DNA of 64,000 nt from Candidatus Latescibacterota bacterium (GCA_022824945.1 JAJDYX010000055.1:32300-96299); one strand, 5' to 3'; counted from the first letter of the stretch, positions 16,311 to 25,214 are shown. Program-made: numbers and translations. Notes: generated from the sequence alone by a model not told the origin.

Positions 16311-17642
16311 TTAGAAAATAACGAGTTCTGGACTTTGCAATCTGGGAATCGCGGGTTTGGATGCGCCAAATGAAAAAGCAACCGGCAAGCTAACGCCGCG
16401 GATGGTACCCAGGGTTCTATTATTCTCGAGATCGACAATAAAAACCTGCAAATTGCCCGTTGTAGCAAATTCATCGAATCTTTGGACACCGGCGACATAC
16501 ACGGTTTTACCATTGGGCATGAGGCCGATATTGGCCACAGTTTCACCGACAAAAATTTCGGCAGTTTGCCTCCAGGTTTGCGTATCAATAACCACAATAC
16601 CTCCCCAGAACGCAGGCACGGTATTGCCCAGCGCATCAAAACCCAAAAAGAGGCGACTGAGAGATACGACAAGGCGCGTGCCATCGGCGGAAAGCGCGAT
16701 ATCGCGAACTTCAATGCCCAGATCATTGGCCTGACCGAGCGTGAGGCTATCGGCAATCGCTTTGGCTCCCGCATTGACTTTGAGCACGCGGCCCCCGATG
16801 GTGTTGTTGAGATAAAGGGTTTGTCCGTCGGGCGAGATAGCCAATCGACTGATGGTTTGATCTACAGAGATACTGTCGATCAGCGCTGGAATCCCCGTGT
16901 CAATAACAGACACGGCATTTGTCGCAAAGCCATGCCCAACATAGAGGCGCGTGCCATCGGGTGAGATGACAATACCACTGGGAGTAGGCGGAACATCAAT
17001 GATGTCCAGAGATTGACCTGCAAGCACATCAAAAACCTCGACGGCTGCACCGGATTCTTCAGTCAGGTATGCAAACTGGTGATTGGGTGAAAGTGCTATG
17101 CGAAATCCGCCCCGACTCGTGAATGCTCCGCCGGGTGAGACTGGCACTTCGAGAGAAAGTTGAAATTCGGCGGTTCCATCTTCAGTAAATGCGTGAAAAG
17201 TATCGATAGCTGCTACATAAAGCCGCTTGTTGATATTGGAAAACGCGACACCTCGGGGGAGAGAGACAGCAAGCCTTCGGCTGGGGTCGAGCAAATTGGT
17301 CGAGATATCGAGAACCTGGATATTGTCACCGACAAAATCACTGATATAAAGAAAACGAGGCTCAGGTTCTGCGGGTGGCGTCGTCGGACTTGAAGACTTG
17401 CCGAAAGCATTGACAAAAATCAGGAAGTCTGAAAAGTCGATTGTGCCATTGCCGTCGAGGTCGAGATTTGCGTTGAAACCAGCCTGATCAGCGGACTTGC
17501 CAAAACCCTGGACGAACGTCAGAAAATCCGTGAAATCGACTGTGCCATTACCATCAAAATCTGCCGATTTTGTTTCCTGGGCATCGAGCAATGGGGCTGC
17601 TAAAAACAGTGTGAGGGATAACGCAATCGCGGTATATTTCAT
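16311..17642 (-). CDS. Secreted YVTN-type beta-propeller with N-terminal paired calcium loops
   Basis: 443 residues. Signal peptide 1-22 (MKYTAIALSLTLFLAAPLLDAQ). Residues 28-82 hold two dockerin- or EF-hand-like loops (DFDGNGTVDFTDF and DLDGNGTIDFSDF, each followed by a xFGKS turn), and a short Pro-rich linker (85-94) follows. Residues about 97-443 are a seven-bladed propeller of the YVTN/lactonase-like kind, with repeated ISPDGTRLYVGHG, ISPDGQTLYLNN and LSADGTRLVVS units. Such propellers are generally binding or cell-surface proteins; an enzymatic role is not implied. The start is chosen at ATG 17642 (AAAGGA upstream). It heads the unit with the tautomerase and DUF2281-like genes, under a clear promoter. 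Confidence 0.82.
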   Translation of the reverse strand: MKYTAIALSLTLFLAAPLLDAQETKSADFDGNGTVDFTDFLTFVQGFGKSADQAGFNANLDLDGNGTIDFSDFLIFVNAFGKSSSPTTPPAEPEPRFLYISDFVGDNIQVLDISTNLLDPSRRLAVSLPRGVAFSNINKRLYVAAIDTFHAFTEDGTAEFQLSLEVPVSPGGAFTSRGGFRIALSPNHQFAYLTEESGAAVEVFDVLAGQSLDIIDVPPTPSGIVISPDGTRLYVGHGFATNAVSVIDTGIPALIDSISVDQTISRLAISPDGQTLYLNNTIGGRVLKVNAGAKAIADSLTLGQANDLGIEVRDIALSADGTRLVVSLSRLFLGFDALGNTVPAFWGGIVVIDTQTWRQTAEIFVGETVANIGLMPNGKTVYVAGVQRFDEFATTGNLQVFIVDLENNRTLGTIRGVSLPVAFSFGASKPAIPRLQSPELVIF

Positions 17643-17667
17643 AACATTTCCTTTTTGAAGGGTACTT

Positions 17668-17696
17668 ATGATACACTTGACCGTTGAGGCTGTCAA
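17668..17696 (-). promoter_or_regulatory. Predicted promoter of the beta-propeller operon
   Basis: Minus strand: TTGACA (17696-17691), 17-base spacer, TATCAT (17673-17668), 25 bases before the start codon. Confidence 0.7.
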
Positions 17697-17769
17697 TCTG
17701 ATTTAATTACATTTTGGGACGCTTTCCATTTGCCTATAGTTCCAGGTTCCAAATAAAAAAGGAGATACT

Positions 17770-18555
17770 GTGTTACCTGATTATCCGATGGTTTTCTGGA
17801 TTTTGGCTGTCATTTCTGTAATTTTTGTCGGGATAGCCAAAGCCGGATTTGGCGGGGGCGTCGGCATTTTGGCAACGCCACTCATGGCACTCGTCATTCC
17901 CGTGGCAGACTCGGCAGCGATTTTATTGCCACTCTTAATTATCTGCGACGTATTTTCCGTTGCACACTACCGCAAGCATTTTCATCGACGCAGTGTAAAA
18001 TTGCTCTTACCCGGTGCCGCAATCGGGATTGGTATAGGGGCATTATTCTTTGGGTACTTTAGCACAAATGAGCGCGTGTTGCAAATCGGTTTGGGAATTT
18101 TGAGTTTGTTTTTTGTCGTATTCCAGGCTTTGCGTGCAGTAATTACAGGCGCACTTACAAAGCGGCATCCAAACAGCGCAGAAGGCATTCTCATGGGCGC
18201 AGTATCGGGCTTTACATCGACCATCGCACATGCTGGCGGTCCCCCCACAACCATCTATTTGCTTCCCCAACAATTGCCCCGCGACCTCTTTGTGGGAACG
18301 ACCGTGATTCTTTTTGCCGCGATTAATCAAATGAAACTAATTCCCTATTTGGGATTGGATATTTTGCGAGCCGAACATCTCGGCGCAATTGCAATCCTAT
18401 CACCATTGGGTTACGCGGGCGTGAGATTGGGCATTTTTTTTAACAAGCGTTTTACAGACCACTGGTTTAATATAGTCGTCTATTCAATTCTATTTGTCGC
18501 AGGCGTGCAGTTGATTGCGGGCCAAAATCTGATTCAATTGTTAGGGATTGTGTAA
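17770..18555 (+). CDS. TauE/SafE family sulfite-exporter-like permease
   Basis: 261-residue inner-membrane protein with about eight hydrophobic segments in two repeats. The first repeat has the family glycine-rich helix GIAKAGFGGGVGILATPLMAL. The second has the matching SGFTSTIAHAGGPPTTIYLLPQQ. The family moves sulfite, sulfoacetate or related C2/C1 sulfur anions and other small organic acids; direction and substrate are not predictable here. The start is GTG 17770 with an excellent AAAAAGGAG ribosome site. A sulfur role would fit the sulfatase cluster 8 kb away, but that link is speculative. It stands alone. Confidence 0.88.
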   Translation: MLPDYPMVFWILAVISVIFVGIAKAGFGGGVGILATPLMALVIPVADSAAILLPLLIICDVFSVAHYRKHFHRRSVKLLLPGAAIGIGIGALFFGYFSTNERVLQIGLGILSLFFVVFQALRAVITGALTKRHPNSAEGILMGAVSGFTSTIAHAGGPPTTIYLLPQQLPRDLFVGTTVILFAAINQMKLIPYLGLDILRAEHLGAIAILSPLGYAGVRLGIFFNKRFTDHWFNIVVYSILFVAGVQLIAGQNLIQLLGIV

Positions 18556-18637
18556 ACTGAAAAATTGTCCTATTTTTAAAAAATAAAGGGCTGGGGACCG
18601 GTGTGATCCTCTCACGTCTCACCTCTGGAGGTTAGCC

Positions 18638-19276
18638 ATGGCATCGCGCATCTGTTTTATACTGACCTGTCTCATCGTTTTTGCCGGGTGTTATACGCAG
18701 CTTCGGGCACCGCGCGTTCATCAAAAACAACGCGCTGAATCTCCTGTCAAGCCTTCTGATAAGTCTGTGCAACGGTTTGAATATTACTACTACAATTACT
18801 GCAATCCCTCCGATGGGTTTTACAGTCCATACAGATCATACAGACCGTATCGGCGACATCCGGTCTGGAACACGCTCAGCCTCATCTGGCAATATTCGTC
18901 CTGGGCAAGTGTGTACGATCCTTGGTGGCGAGGGTGGTCGCCGAGGATTTTGGTGCCTCATATTGTATATGCGCCAGTGCCAGCAGTAAGACCTCAGATA
19001 GAACGCGAACAGGTCAACCCGCGTCCCCGTATCAGGTACACAGGCGTGCGTGGCGAACCCGTATCGGCCAGCGCAATTCGGTCGGGCAGCACCACAACGG
19101 AAAGCACACAACAGACGGGAAACTCGCGCAGCACCACAACGGAAAGCACTCAGCAAACGGGAAACTCGCGCAGCACCAAAACACAATCAGCAGAAAAATC
19201 AGAAAAAAAAGAAGAACAGTCTGAAAAGCGCGAAGAGAAACGCTCAACACAGCGCCGCAGAGGGGGAATGAGATAA
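18638..19276 (+). CDS. Lipoprotein with Tyr-rich core and tandem Ser/Thr repeats
   Basis: 212 residues with a lipoprotein signal ending in the lipobox FAGC (Cys18), so likely anchored in a membrane. Residues about 48-75 are rich in Tyr, Pro and Arg (FEYYYYNYCNP, YSPYRSYRPYRRHP). Residues about 150-185 contain two full and one partial copy of STTTESTQQTGNSR. The tail is highly charged (KSEKKEEQSEKREEKR) and ends RRRGGMR, so this segment is probably disordered. I do not recognise a family. Its stop TAA overlaps the ATG of the next gene by one base, pointing to joint expression with the outer-membrane protein and perhaps a cell-wall or secretion link. An AGGAGG-like ribosome site (GGAGG) precedes the start. 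Confidence 0.6.
   Translation: MASRICFILTCLIVFAGCYTQLRAPRVHQKQRAESPVKPSDKSVQRFEYYYYNYCNPSDGFYSPYRSYRPYRRHPVWNTLSLIWQYSSWASVYDPWWRGWSPRILVPHIVYAPVPAVRPQIEREQVNPRPRIRYTGVRGEPVSASAIRSGSTTTESTQQTGNSRSTTTESTQQTGNSRSTKTQSAEKSEKKEEQSEKREEKRSTQRRRGGMR
19088..19190 (+). repeat. 42-bp tandem repeat inside the lipoprotein gene
   Basis: Units begin AGCACCACAACGG at 19088 and 19130, with a third, diverging copy from 19172. Each full unit encodes 14 residues (STTTESTQQTGNSR), so copy-number change would keep the frame. Confidence 0.85.
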
Positions 19277-20550
19277 TGCGAAAACATCTCTATATCCCGA
19301 CATTTGTGATTTGCGCCTTTGCAGTGTCTATCCATGCACAAGAAGTCGTTCTCGATAGCTTCTCTGGCATAGGTGCCCGCGCCATGGGCATGGGCGGTGC
19401 TTATATTTCCATATCCGATGATTTTTCTGGTCTGTTCTGGAACCCCGCGGGATTGGCGCGAATCGAGCGCGGAACCGTAAACTGGGGCGTTTCGCACGAC
19501 CGTTTTCGCAACATATCGCAATTTTTTGACCGCTCTTCAACCTTTGAATTGCGCAGTACGCGCATTGCATCTCTGGGCTTTGTCTATCCCGTTCCCGTGT
19601 ATCGCGGAAGTCTGGTCTTTGCCGGAGGCTTTGGGCGCAATCAAAATTTTGACGGGGGATTGCAGATCGATGCGTACGATACCAGCGTCAATTTTGATAA
19701 AGCGGGATTTTCAGAAGACAAAGGTGCTCTCGGCGCGTGGACATTCGGGGCTGCAATTGATCTGATGCCGCGTTTGTCGGCAGGGATCTCGTTGTTTCGC
19801 TGGGGTGGAACCAACCGCTTTATGCAGGAATTGACCCTTGAGGATGTGCAACAAGTACATGCCGACACCGTCCGCATCTTCCAGCGTTTTGAATCTGAGG
19901 AACGCTATTCCGCCTGGGGTATCCAGGGCGGCATTCGGTATTGGCATCCCACGGGTTTCCGGTTTGGCATTGTGGCAACAGCAGCCACGCCTTTGCGCGT
20001 ATCGGCCGAGCTGGCGGATGAATTTGAAGACGAGTTTGAAAACCGCACAGATACCTATCCACGCGAATCTTTTTCGGACGCATATGAAATTCGTCAACCC
20101 CTGACTTTTGGACTGGGAATCGGATGGTCGGCGGGCGGATTGACGGTGAGCGGCGACGTGCATTACGGCGATTTGCAAGAAGTAACCTACGAAGTTTTAC
20201 CAGTAAATATTGCACCTAATGTCGATGATTTCCGGCGGCAATATCGCAGCGAAGCACGGTTGAATTTGGGATGTGAATATGCTATTTCGCGTTGGGGCAT
20301 CGCGTTCAGAGGTGGATACTACCGAGACCCGGTTCGCTATGTGGGGGGCGGCAGTGTCCCAGAAATTCAAATTGAGACAGACCGCAATGCGTGGACACTC
20401 GGTTTTGGCACCGAATTGGAAAAGGCTATAACCCTGGATTTTGCCGCTGTTATTGGCGGCTACAAAGCCATTGAAGGCAATCGCTCAGATCGCGTACGTG
20501 CGGTGCGGGTACTCGCTTCGGCGCGTTTTTATTTCTTTACAGGACTTTAG
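19276..20550 (+). CDS. Outer-membrane protein, FadL/PorV (UPF0164)-like
   Basis: 424 residues with a signal peptide (1-21, MRKHLYIPTFVICAFAVSIHA). The mature part opens with the family motif GIGARAMGMGGAYISISDDFSGLFWNPAGLARI (about 30-63). This motif is typical of FadL-type transporters and of PorV/UPF0164 proteins from the FCB group. The rest is alternating beta-strand sequence (WTFGAAIDLMPRLSAGISLFRW, GIAFRGGYYRD), ending in an aromatic residue region FYFFTGL as barrels do. It may carry hydrophobic compounds or act as a secretion-system barrel like PorV. Its start overlaps the stop of the lipoprotein gene. Confidence 0.8.
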   Translation: MRKHLYIPTFVICAFAVSIHAQEVVLDSFSGIGARAMGMGGAYISISDDFSGLFWNPAGLARIERGTVNWGVSHDRFRNISQFFDRSSTFELRSTRIASLGFVYPVPVYRGSLVFAGGFGRNQNFDGGLQIDAYDTSVNFDKAGFSEDKGALGAWTFGAAIDLMPRLSAGISLFRWGGTNRFMQELTLEDVQQVHADTVRIFQRFESEERYSAWGIQGGIRYWHPTGFRFGIVATAATPLRVSAELADEFEDEFENRTDTYPRESFSDAYEIRQPLTFGLGIGWSAGGLTVSGDVHYGDLQEVTYEVLPVNIAPNVDDFRRQYRSEARLNLGCEYAISRWGIAFRGGYYRDPVRYVGGGSVPEIQIETDRNAWTLGFGTELEKAITLDFAAVIGGYKAIEGNRSDRVRAVRVLASARFYFFTGL

Positions 20551-20569
20551 GGATCACAAAGGAGTTAGC

Positions 20570-21355
20570 ATGGGGCAGTATATTTCTCAAGCCCAGTGGG
20601 CAACATTTGAAGCGCAGGGGTATCTTCACCTCGGCAACGTAATGGACGATGGCGAACTGGAGGTATTACAGCAACGAATTGATGAAATCATGCTGGGCAC
20701 GGCGTCTATCGACTACGACCATGTAATGATGCAACTGGATTCCGACCCCGAGAACGATGGAAAACCCGGCCCACAGAGCAAAGGACATAAATACGCAACC
20801 CTCGGATATCGCAAAATTCAAAATTTGGAATTGGACCCCCTCTTTCTCTCCTTTTTGCAAAAACCGCAGTTTCGAGAAATCTGCGAACACATCTATGGCA
20901 AAAATACGCCCGTAGATTGTTTTCGGGCGATGTTTATGAACAAACCCGCGCACGACGGCACCCCACTGGTGTGGCATCAGGACCGCTGGACCGATCTAAC
21001 TCTCGATCCCCAAATCACGATATGGACGGCTCTGGATCCCACATTCGTTGAAAATGGCTGTGTAAAAATTATTCCCGGATCGCATAACAAGTTGATAAAT
21101 CCCGAACACGGGTCTGGATTTTTGACTGAAGAACACATCGAGACCCTTGTATCCCAATACGAGCCAATAGATTTAATATTAGAAGCCGGCGACTCGATTT
21201 TGCTACACAACTGGATGCTGCACAGTTCGGGCGTGAATAAGACAGATATAGCGCGACGTGCATTCAGCGTGTGTTATATGCACGGTGACACGCGCTCATT
21301 GCGCGGCAGCACCTTCACCCGTGTCTTTGGCAAAAGCGCAGTGGTTCCCAAATAG
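20570..21355 (+). CDS. Phytanoyl-CoA dioxygenase (PhyH) family protein
   Basis: 261-residue Fe(II)/2-oxoglutarate-dependent oxygenase of the PhyH/EctD group. The iron triad is visible as His136 and Asp138 (VWHQDRW) and a distal His in LHNWMLHSSGVNKTD, followed by the 2-oxoglutarate-binding Arg region ARRAFSV. N-terminal features (FEAQGYLHLGNVMDDGEL) match the family. The substrate is unknown; bacterial members hydroxylate many small molecules. ATG 20570 is used because AAAGGAG lies 6 bases upstream; the frame is open further upstream but inside the previous gene. The DegT aminotransferase follows by 9 bp. Confidence 0.88.
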   Translation: MGQYISQAQWATFEAQGYLHLGNVMDDGELEVLQQRIDEIMLGTASIDYDHVMMQLDSDPENDGKPGPQSKGHKYATLGYRKIQNLELDPLFLSFLQKPQFREICEHIYGKNTPVDCFRAMFMNKPAHDGTPLVWHQDRWTDLTLDPQITIWTALDPTFVENGCVKIIPGSHNKLINPEHGSGFLTEEHIETLVSQYEPIDLILEAGDSILLHNWMLHSSGVNKTDIARRAFSVCYMHGDTRSLRGSTFTRVFGKSAVVPK

Positions 21356-21364
21356 GAGATCTTT

Positions 21365-22570
21365 ATGTACCGCATCGGACAACCCGAAAGCAAGCGCGTG
21401 GAAACCCTTCTGGAAAGCGGTGAAATATTTCGCTATGGCAAGGCCGGAGAATGCGATCAATTTGAAGCAGATTGGGGAAAGCGATTGGGCGATGTGCAGG
21501 TGCGAATGACCACAAGTGGCACGGCGGCGCTTTATTGTGCCCTAATTGGCCTGAAAGTTGGGCCGGGCGATTCGGTCATTGTGCCATCGTGTACCTATAT
21601 GGCGACCGCACTTGCCGTTGTTGCCGCAGGTGCCATGCCCATTATAGCCGAAGTAGATGAATCAATCACCCTCTCGCCCGAAGACGTCGAGCGAAAAATT
21701 GCTCCGCACACAAAAGCCATCATTCCCGTGCATATGTGGGGATTGCCCTGTAATATGGATGCGCTGATGGACATAGCAGAAAAACGCGGAGTAAAAGTAT
21801 TAGAAGATGCATGCCAGGCCGTGGGCGGTGGATACAAAGGGCGCGAACTCGGATCCATCGGGCATGCCGGGGCATTCAGCTTTAACTATTTCAAAAACAT
21901 GACCAGCGGCGAAGGCGGCGCATTTGTCTCTGCCGATGAATCTGTGTTTCGGCGTGGATCAGTGGCTGCAGATTGTTGTTCTTATTACTGGAATCCCGAC
22001 GAGCACCGTCCAGATGAACAATTTGCCGGATTGAATTTCAGAGCCACGGAAATCTCAGGTGCCATTCTCAACGCACAACTCGAGCGCATCGACGAAATGC
22101 TCGATCGCATGCGCGGCCACAAACGGACTCTGACAAAAGTGGGCGAAGACGCTGGCTTGACATCCATTACAAACAACTGTCTGGATTGCGAATGCGGTAC
22201 CCATGTCGGCTTTATTTTCGATTCTGAAAAAAATGCACGCGCCTTTGCCAAACGAATATCGGAATTGAAAGGCCGCGCTTTTTTGCCCATCGATACCGGG
22301 CGACACGTTTACACGCGATGGGATCCCATTATGCGGAAGCAAGGCGCACACCATCCCGCGCTGGACCCATTTAATCTGCCGCAAAATAAGGCACTAAATA
22401 TCGAATATTCAATGGACATGTGCCCTGAGTCACTGGATATATTGAGCCGCGCAGTACTCATTGGCATGCACCCGGACAACGACCGAGAAAAGATAGATGA
22501 ACTTGCAGATGCCATCCGGGAATCTGCACATGTTGTAAATTCACCCCACGCACAACCTACCACAAAATAA
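21365..22570 (+). CDS. DegT/DnrJ/EryC1/StrS aminotransferase
   Basis: 401-residue PLP enzyme of fold type I. The N-terminal TTSGTAALYCALIGLKVGPGD is the cofactor-binding loop, DACQAVGGGYKG (Asp148) contacts the pyridine nitrogen, and Lys177 in SFNYFKNMTSGEGG is the Schiff-base lysine. Family members transaminate keto-sugars for surface glycans and antibiotics. Some, like the scyllo-inosose aminotransferases, act on cyclitols. There are no nucleotide-sugar genes next to it, so a sugar or inositol-like substrate is inferred only from the family. Its start 9 bp after the PhyH stop, with GGAG upstream, suggests a two-gene operon. Confidence 0.9.
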   Translation: MYRIGQPESKRVETLLESGEIFRYGKAGECDQFEADWGKRLGDVQVRMTTSGTAALYCALIGLKVGPGDSVIVPSCTYMATALAVVAAGAMPIIAEVDESITLSPEDVERKIAPHTKAIIPVHMWGLPCNMDALMDIAEKRGVKVLEDACQAVGGGYKGRELGSIGHAGAFSFNYFKNMTSGEGGAFVSADESVFRRGSVAADCCSYYWNPDEHRPDEQFAGLNFRATEISGAILNAQLERIDEMLDRMRGHKRTLTKVGEDAGLTSITNNCLDCECGTHVGFIFDSEKNARAFAKRISELKGRAFLPIDTGRHVYTRWDPIMRKQGAHHPALDPFNLPQNKALNIEYSMDMCPESLDILSRAVLIGMHPDNDREKIDELADAIRESAHVVNSPHAQPTTK

Positions 22571-22606
22571 TCCGTGAAATCCGCGTAATCCGTATAATCC
22601 GCGATC
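22571..22606. repeat. Intergenic ATCCGCG/ATCCGTG-type repeat
   Basis: Four short, imperfect units (TCCGTGAA, ATCCGCGTA, ATCCGTATA, ATCCGCG) in 36 bases between the DegT aminotransferase and the TPR gene. Similar strings occur at 13373-13399 and 49399-49430. Confidence 0.5.
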
Positions 22607-22624
22607 AACAAAGGAGATTTTGGC

Positions 22625-23251
22625 ATGAAAATACAATGGATGTTAATTCTAATTTTGACTCTGAGTAACAGTGTATTGGCTGCACCGAGTAAACCCGCAC
22701 CTCGCAAACCCAAAGAAGGTCAAAACGAAGCCGCGATCCGTCACCACAAAGAAGGCTTGCGCCACCGGGATGCGGCCTGGGTCTATGAAGAAAAAATGTC
22801 GGGCACAGAAGGCGAAGAGCGAAAAACGTACGCGCGGTTTATCCAGGACCTGTACAATCGCGCACTGGGAGAATTTGCGAAAGCGACCGAGCAGGACTCG
22901 ACGTATTACCAGGCATTTAGCAGTTTGGGATATGTCAAGCGCAAAACCGGAGATATGGACGGAGCAATGGCAGCGTACAATCGCGCTTTGACATTAAATC
23001 CAAACTACGCAGAAGCCATTGAATATCGCGCAGAAGCGTATTTGATCATGGGACAGGTGGAAAAAATGAAAAAAGCGTATGGGGTATTGGCCGCACTGAA
23101 CCGCCCTCACGCAGCGCGATTGTTGACCTTTGTAACACAATGGGCAGATAGCGAAGGGAGCGATGCAGATATGGCGACCTCTTTGCGCGCGTGGGCATCT
23201 GAACAAAAAGAAAAACTCGGCGAAGTAAAAACATTTGTCGAGAAGTGGTGA
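22625..23251 (+). CDS. Small exported TPR protein
   Basis: 208 residues with a signal peptide (MKIQWMLILILTLSNSVLAAP) and a Lys/Pro-rich start of the mature protein (SKPAPRKPKEG). Residues about 75-150 have two TPR units (YNRALGEFAKATEQDSTYYQAFSSLGYVKRKTG and MDGAMAAYNRALTLNPNYAEAIEYRAEAYLIMG). Function unknown; a periplasmic adaptor is plausible. AAAGGAG lies before ATG 22625. It converges with the DUF445 gene, with only 16 bp between the two stops. Confidence 0.75.
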   Translation: MKIQWMLILILTLSNSVLAAPSKPAPRKPKEGQNEAAIRHHKEGLRHRDAAWVYEEKMSGTEGEERKTYARFIQDLYNRALGEFAKATEQDSTYYQAFSSLGYVKRKTGDMDGAMAAYNRALTLNPNYAEAIEYRAEAYLIMGQVEKMKKAYGVLAALNRPHAARLLTFVTQWADSEGSDADMATSLRAWASEQKEKLGEVKTFVEKW

Positions 23252-23267
23252 TACGCCATCATACTGT

Positions 23268-23975
23268 CTAATAAAAAAAACTGGTGATCAAACCAATAAA
23301 ACCACCAAAAACCCCGCCCCAAACAACCAGCCAGCCCAGATGTTTGTGAATCATATCCTGGACAATGGTCTTAACCATTTCGGGCGTCAACTCGTTTAGA
23401 CGCTGCATAACAATGGCATCAACCCTGTCAATCATTTCGTCCGTATGACTCGCAGTATTTAATCCCCTCTGGATGGCATCGAGAAAGTTGGGTGAGGATA
23501 GCAAGAGGCGAATTTCTTCCTGAACTTTTTCGACAAAAGGATCTCTGAGAGGTTGTAACACCGCCGCACCGCCGAACATATTGATCATGCTGCCAAAAGG
23601 AGAAGCCATAACGGCCTCCATCAGACGGCTGAAGATGCGGTCGTAGTCAACGGCCTCAATAACTGGATCGGCATCGAATTTATCTGGAATTTTTTGTTCG
23701 GCGAGAAATTTTTTAATATTTTCAGCGGTGAAAAACTGGTTCATAATCAAAGCGTGGATACCCGTCTTAAATTCTTCAAACCGACTCGGTACAACGCCCG
23801 AACCGTAAAGCCCCGGTACTTTCTCAAAAAGCATGTGAACCGCCAACCAGTTGGTCAGAGCACCCGACGTTGCAAAAAGCCCAACCGCGAATAAATGATC
23901 GGAATAAACAGGACTGACATAACCTGCACCGATCACGCCGACCGCGAGCAGATTTGTCACAAGGCTTTTATTCAT
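23268..23975 (-). CDS. DUF445 family membrane protein
   Basis: 235 residues from ATG 23975 (AAGGA upstream; an earlier in-frame start would overlap the M42 gene). Membrane segments sit at both ends (LVTNLLAVGVIGAGYVSPVY, LFAVGLFATSGALTNWLAVHMLF at the front; WLVVWGGVFGGFIGLI at the end), enclosing a helical soluble part with the GALTNWLAVHMLFEKVPGLYGSGVVP motif typical of DUF445. Related Bacillus proteins (YheB/YtxH-type) are poorly understood. It lies 22 bp after the M42 peptidase stop and is probably in its operon. Confidence 0.82.
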   Translation of the reverse strand: MNKSLVTNLLAVGVIGAGYVSPVYSDHLFAVGLFATSGALTNWLAVHMLFEKVPGLYGSGVVPSRFEEFKTGIHALIMNQFFTAENIKKFLAEQKIPDKFDADPVIEAVDYDRIFSRLMEAVMASPFGSMINMFGGAAVLQPLRDPFVEKVQEEIRLLLSSPNFLDAIQRGLNTASHTDEMIDRVDAIVMQRLNELTPEMVKTIVQDMIHKHLGWLVVWGGVFGGFIGLITSFFY

Positions 23976-23997
23976 ACTGGCGTCCTTACAGGGAATC

Positions 23998-25074
23998 TCA
24001 AGCGTGGAGATAACAGAACAAAGTGGCAATCAGATTGTCAAAAACGCTCAGACGGCAGACCTCATAACCGTGGGAATTTTCTCGCGGATACCCAATAGTT
24101 GCAGCCCGGGGCGCGTGGCCCGCCTGAAGAACGCCCGAGGCATCGGACGCAGCGCGATCGTACACGGCGTATTGCAACTGTGTGCCCGCGCGTTGCGCCG
24201 CTGCTGCAAGATCGGCAATCAGGCCCTGATCGAAATGCATCTGGCTATCTCTTGACCAGACCGCCGGACGACCATCGAGCTGAAGTTGTTGGTTCCGCGG
24301 CATTGGGGCAGAATCTACTGCGATAAAAATCTCGACCGGATTTCGCGCGGTCCAACCGCGTGCCCCAATCAATCCAGTTTCTTCCTGAACGAGAAAACAC
24401 AAACAGGTAGTGCGACTGGGTTGTGTCTTTTCTTCTGAAATGCGCTGAAGCAGGCGCAGAAGGGTGAGACTCCCGCCCCGGTTGTCAAATAGCCACGCTG
24501 AAACGAGGGGATCGTCGGGTGGCCCGAAAAAATGAGGTCCGCGCACACTGGCCACTGGTACAGCAGTCGATCCAACGCGCACACCTGCGCTGGAGAGTTG
24601 TTCGGGGGTCAAACCAGTGAGCAACTGACAGTAGGGCCAGGTAATGCCGCTTTGCCCCGTTGCAAATTGCGTGTTGGGATCCGATGGATCAGTCGTATGT
24701 GTAGAACCAAAACAGAGGTGTGCTGCAACCGTCTCTGCGCCATCTGAAACGATTTCAACAGGACATTCACCGAGTTTCCAGGGATGCAACCCACCGCTCG
24801 GACGCACCTGCAACGTACCATCGGCATTAATCGCGGTAATCACCATAGCGAGTTCATCCATGTGACTCGCAAGCGCAACACGCCCCAGATCGGGATTTTG
24901 TCCGGGAACTTCTACCCAAACATTGCCCTGTTGATCTTGTTTCGGTGCATGCCCCAAATCGGCAATGCGATCCGTAATAACCCGGGCCATAAGTTCTTCG
25001 CGTCCCGATGGCGCGGGAACGCGCAAAAGGTCTGACAGCAGAAGTACATTGGGATCATCTTGAGGATAAGACAT
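23998..25074 (-). CDS. M42 family aminopeptidase (glutamyl aminopeptidase-like)
   Basis: 358-residue metallo-aminopeptidase with a co-catalytic two-metal centre. Metal and catalytic residues are visible as His71 and Asp73 (LASHMDEL), Asp in AWLFDNRGG, the Glu-Glu pair in LVQEETGLIG, Asp in IAVDSAP, and a C-terminal His in PRENSHGYEV. M42 enzymes form large tetrahedral cytoplasmic complexes that trim peptides from the N terminus. It is preceded by a predicted promoter at 25116-25144 and followed by DUF445. Confidence 0.9.
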   Translation of the reverse strand: MSYPQDDPNVLLLSDLLRVPAPSGREELMARVITDRIADLGHAPKQDQQGNVWVEVPGQNPDLGRVALASHMDELAMVITAINADGTLQVRPSGGLHPWKLGECPVEIVSDGAETVAAHLCFGSTHTTDPSDPNTQFATGQSGITWPYCQLLTGLTPEQLSSAGVRVGSTAVPVASVRGPHFFGPPDDPLVSAWLFDNRGGSLTLLRLLQRISEEKTQPSRTTCLCFLVQEETGLIGARGWTARNPVEIFIAVDSAPMPRNQQLQLDGRPAVWSRDSQMHFDQGLIADLAAAAQRAGTQLQYAVYDRAASDASGVLQAGHAPRAATIGYPRENSHGYEVCRLSVFDNLIATLFCYLHA

Positions 25075-25115
25075 AAAGTGTCACCTTTTCGTTTCAGGAT
25101 TATTATCGACCACTA

Positions 25116-25144
25116 AGAATACGCTGGCGCGTACAATTTATCAA
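25116..25144 (-). promoter_or_regulatory. Predicted promoter of the M42 peptidase-DUF445 operon
   Basis: Minus strand: TTGATA (25144-25139), 17-base spacer, TATTCT (25121-25116), about 40 bases before the start codon. Each box differs from consensus at one to two positions. Confidence 0.6.
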
Positions 25145-25214
25145 GTGCTTTCAAAATTCATGAAGCCTTTTAGTGATTTGACCGTCTAATGAAGCGCGAA
25201 TAGACTAATAGACT

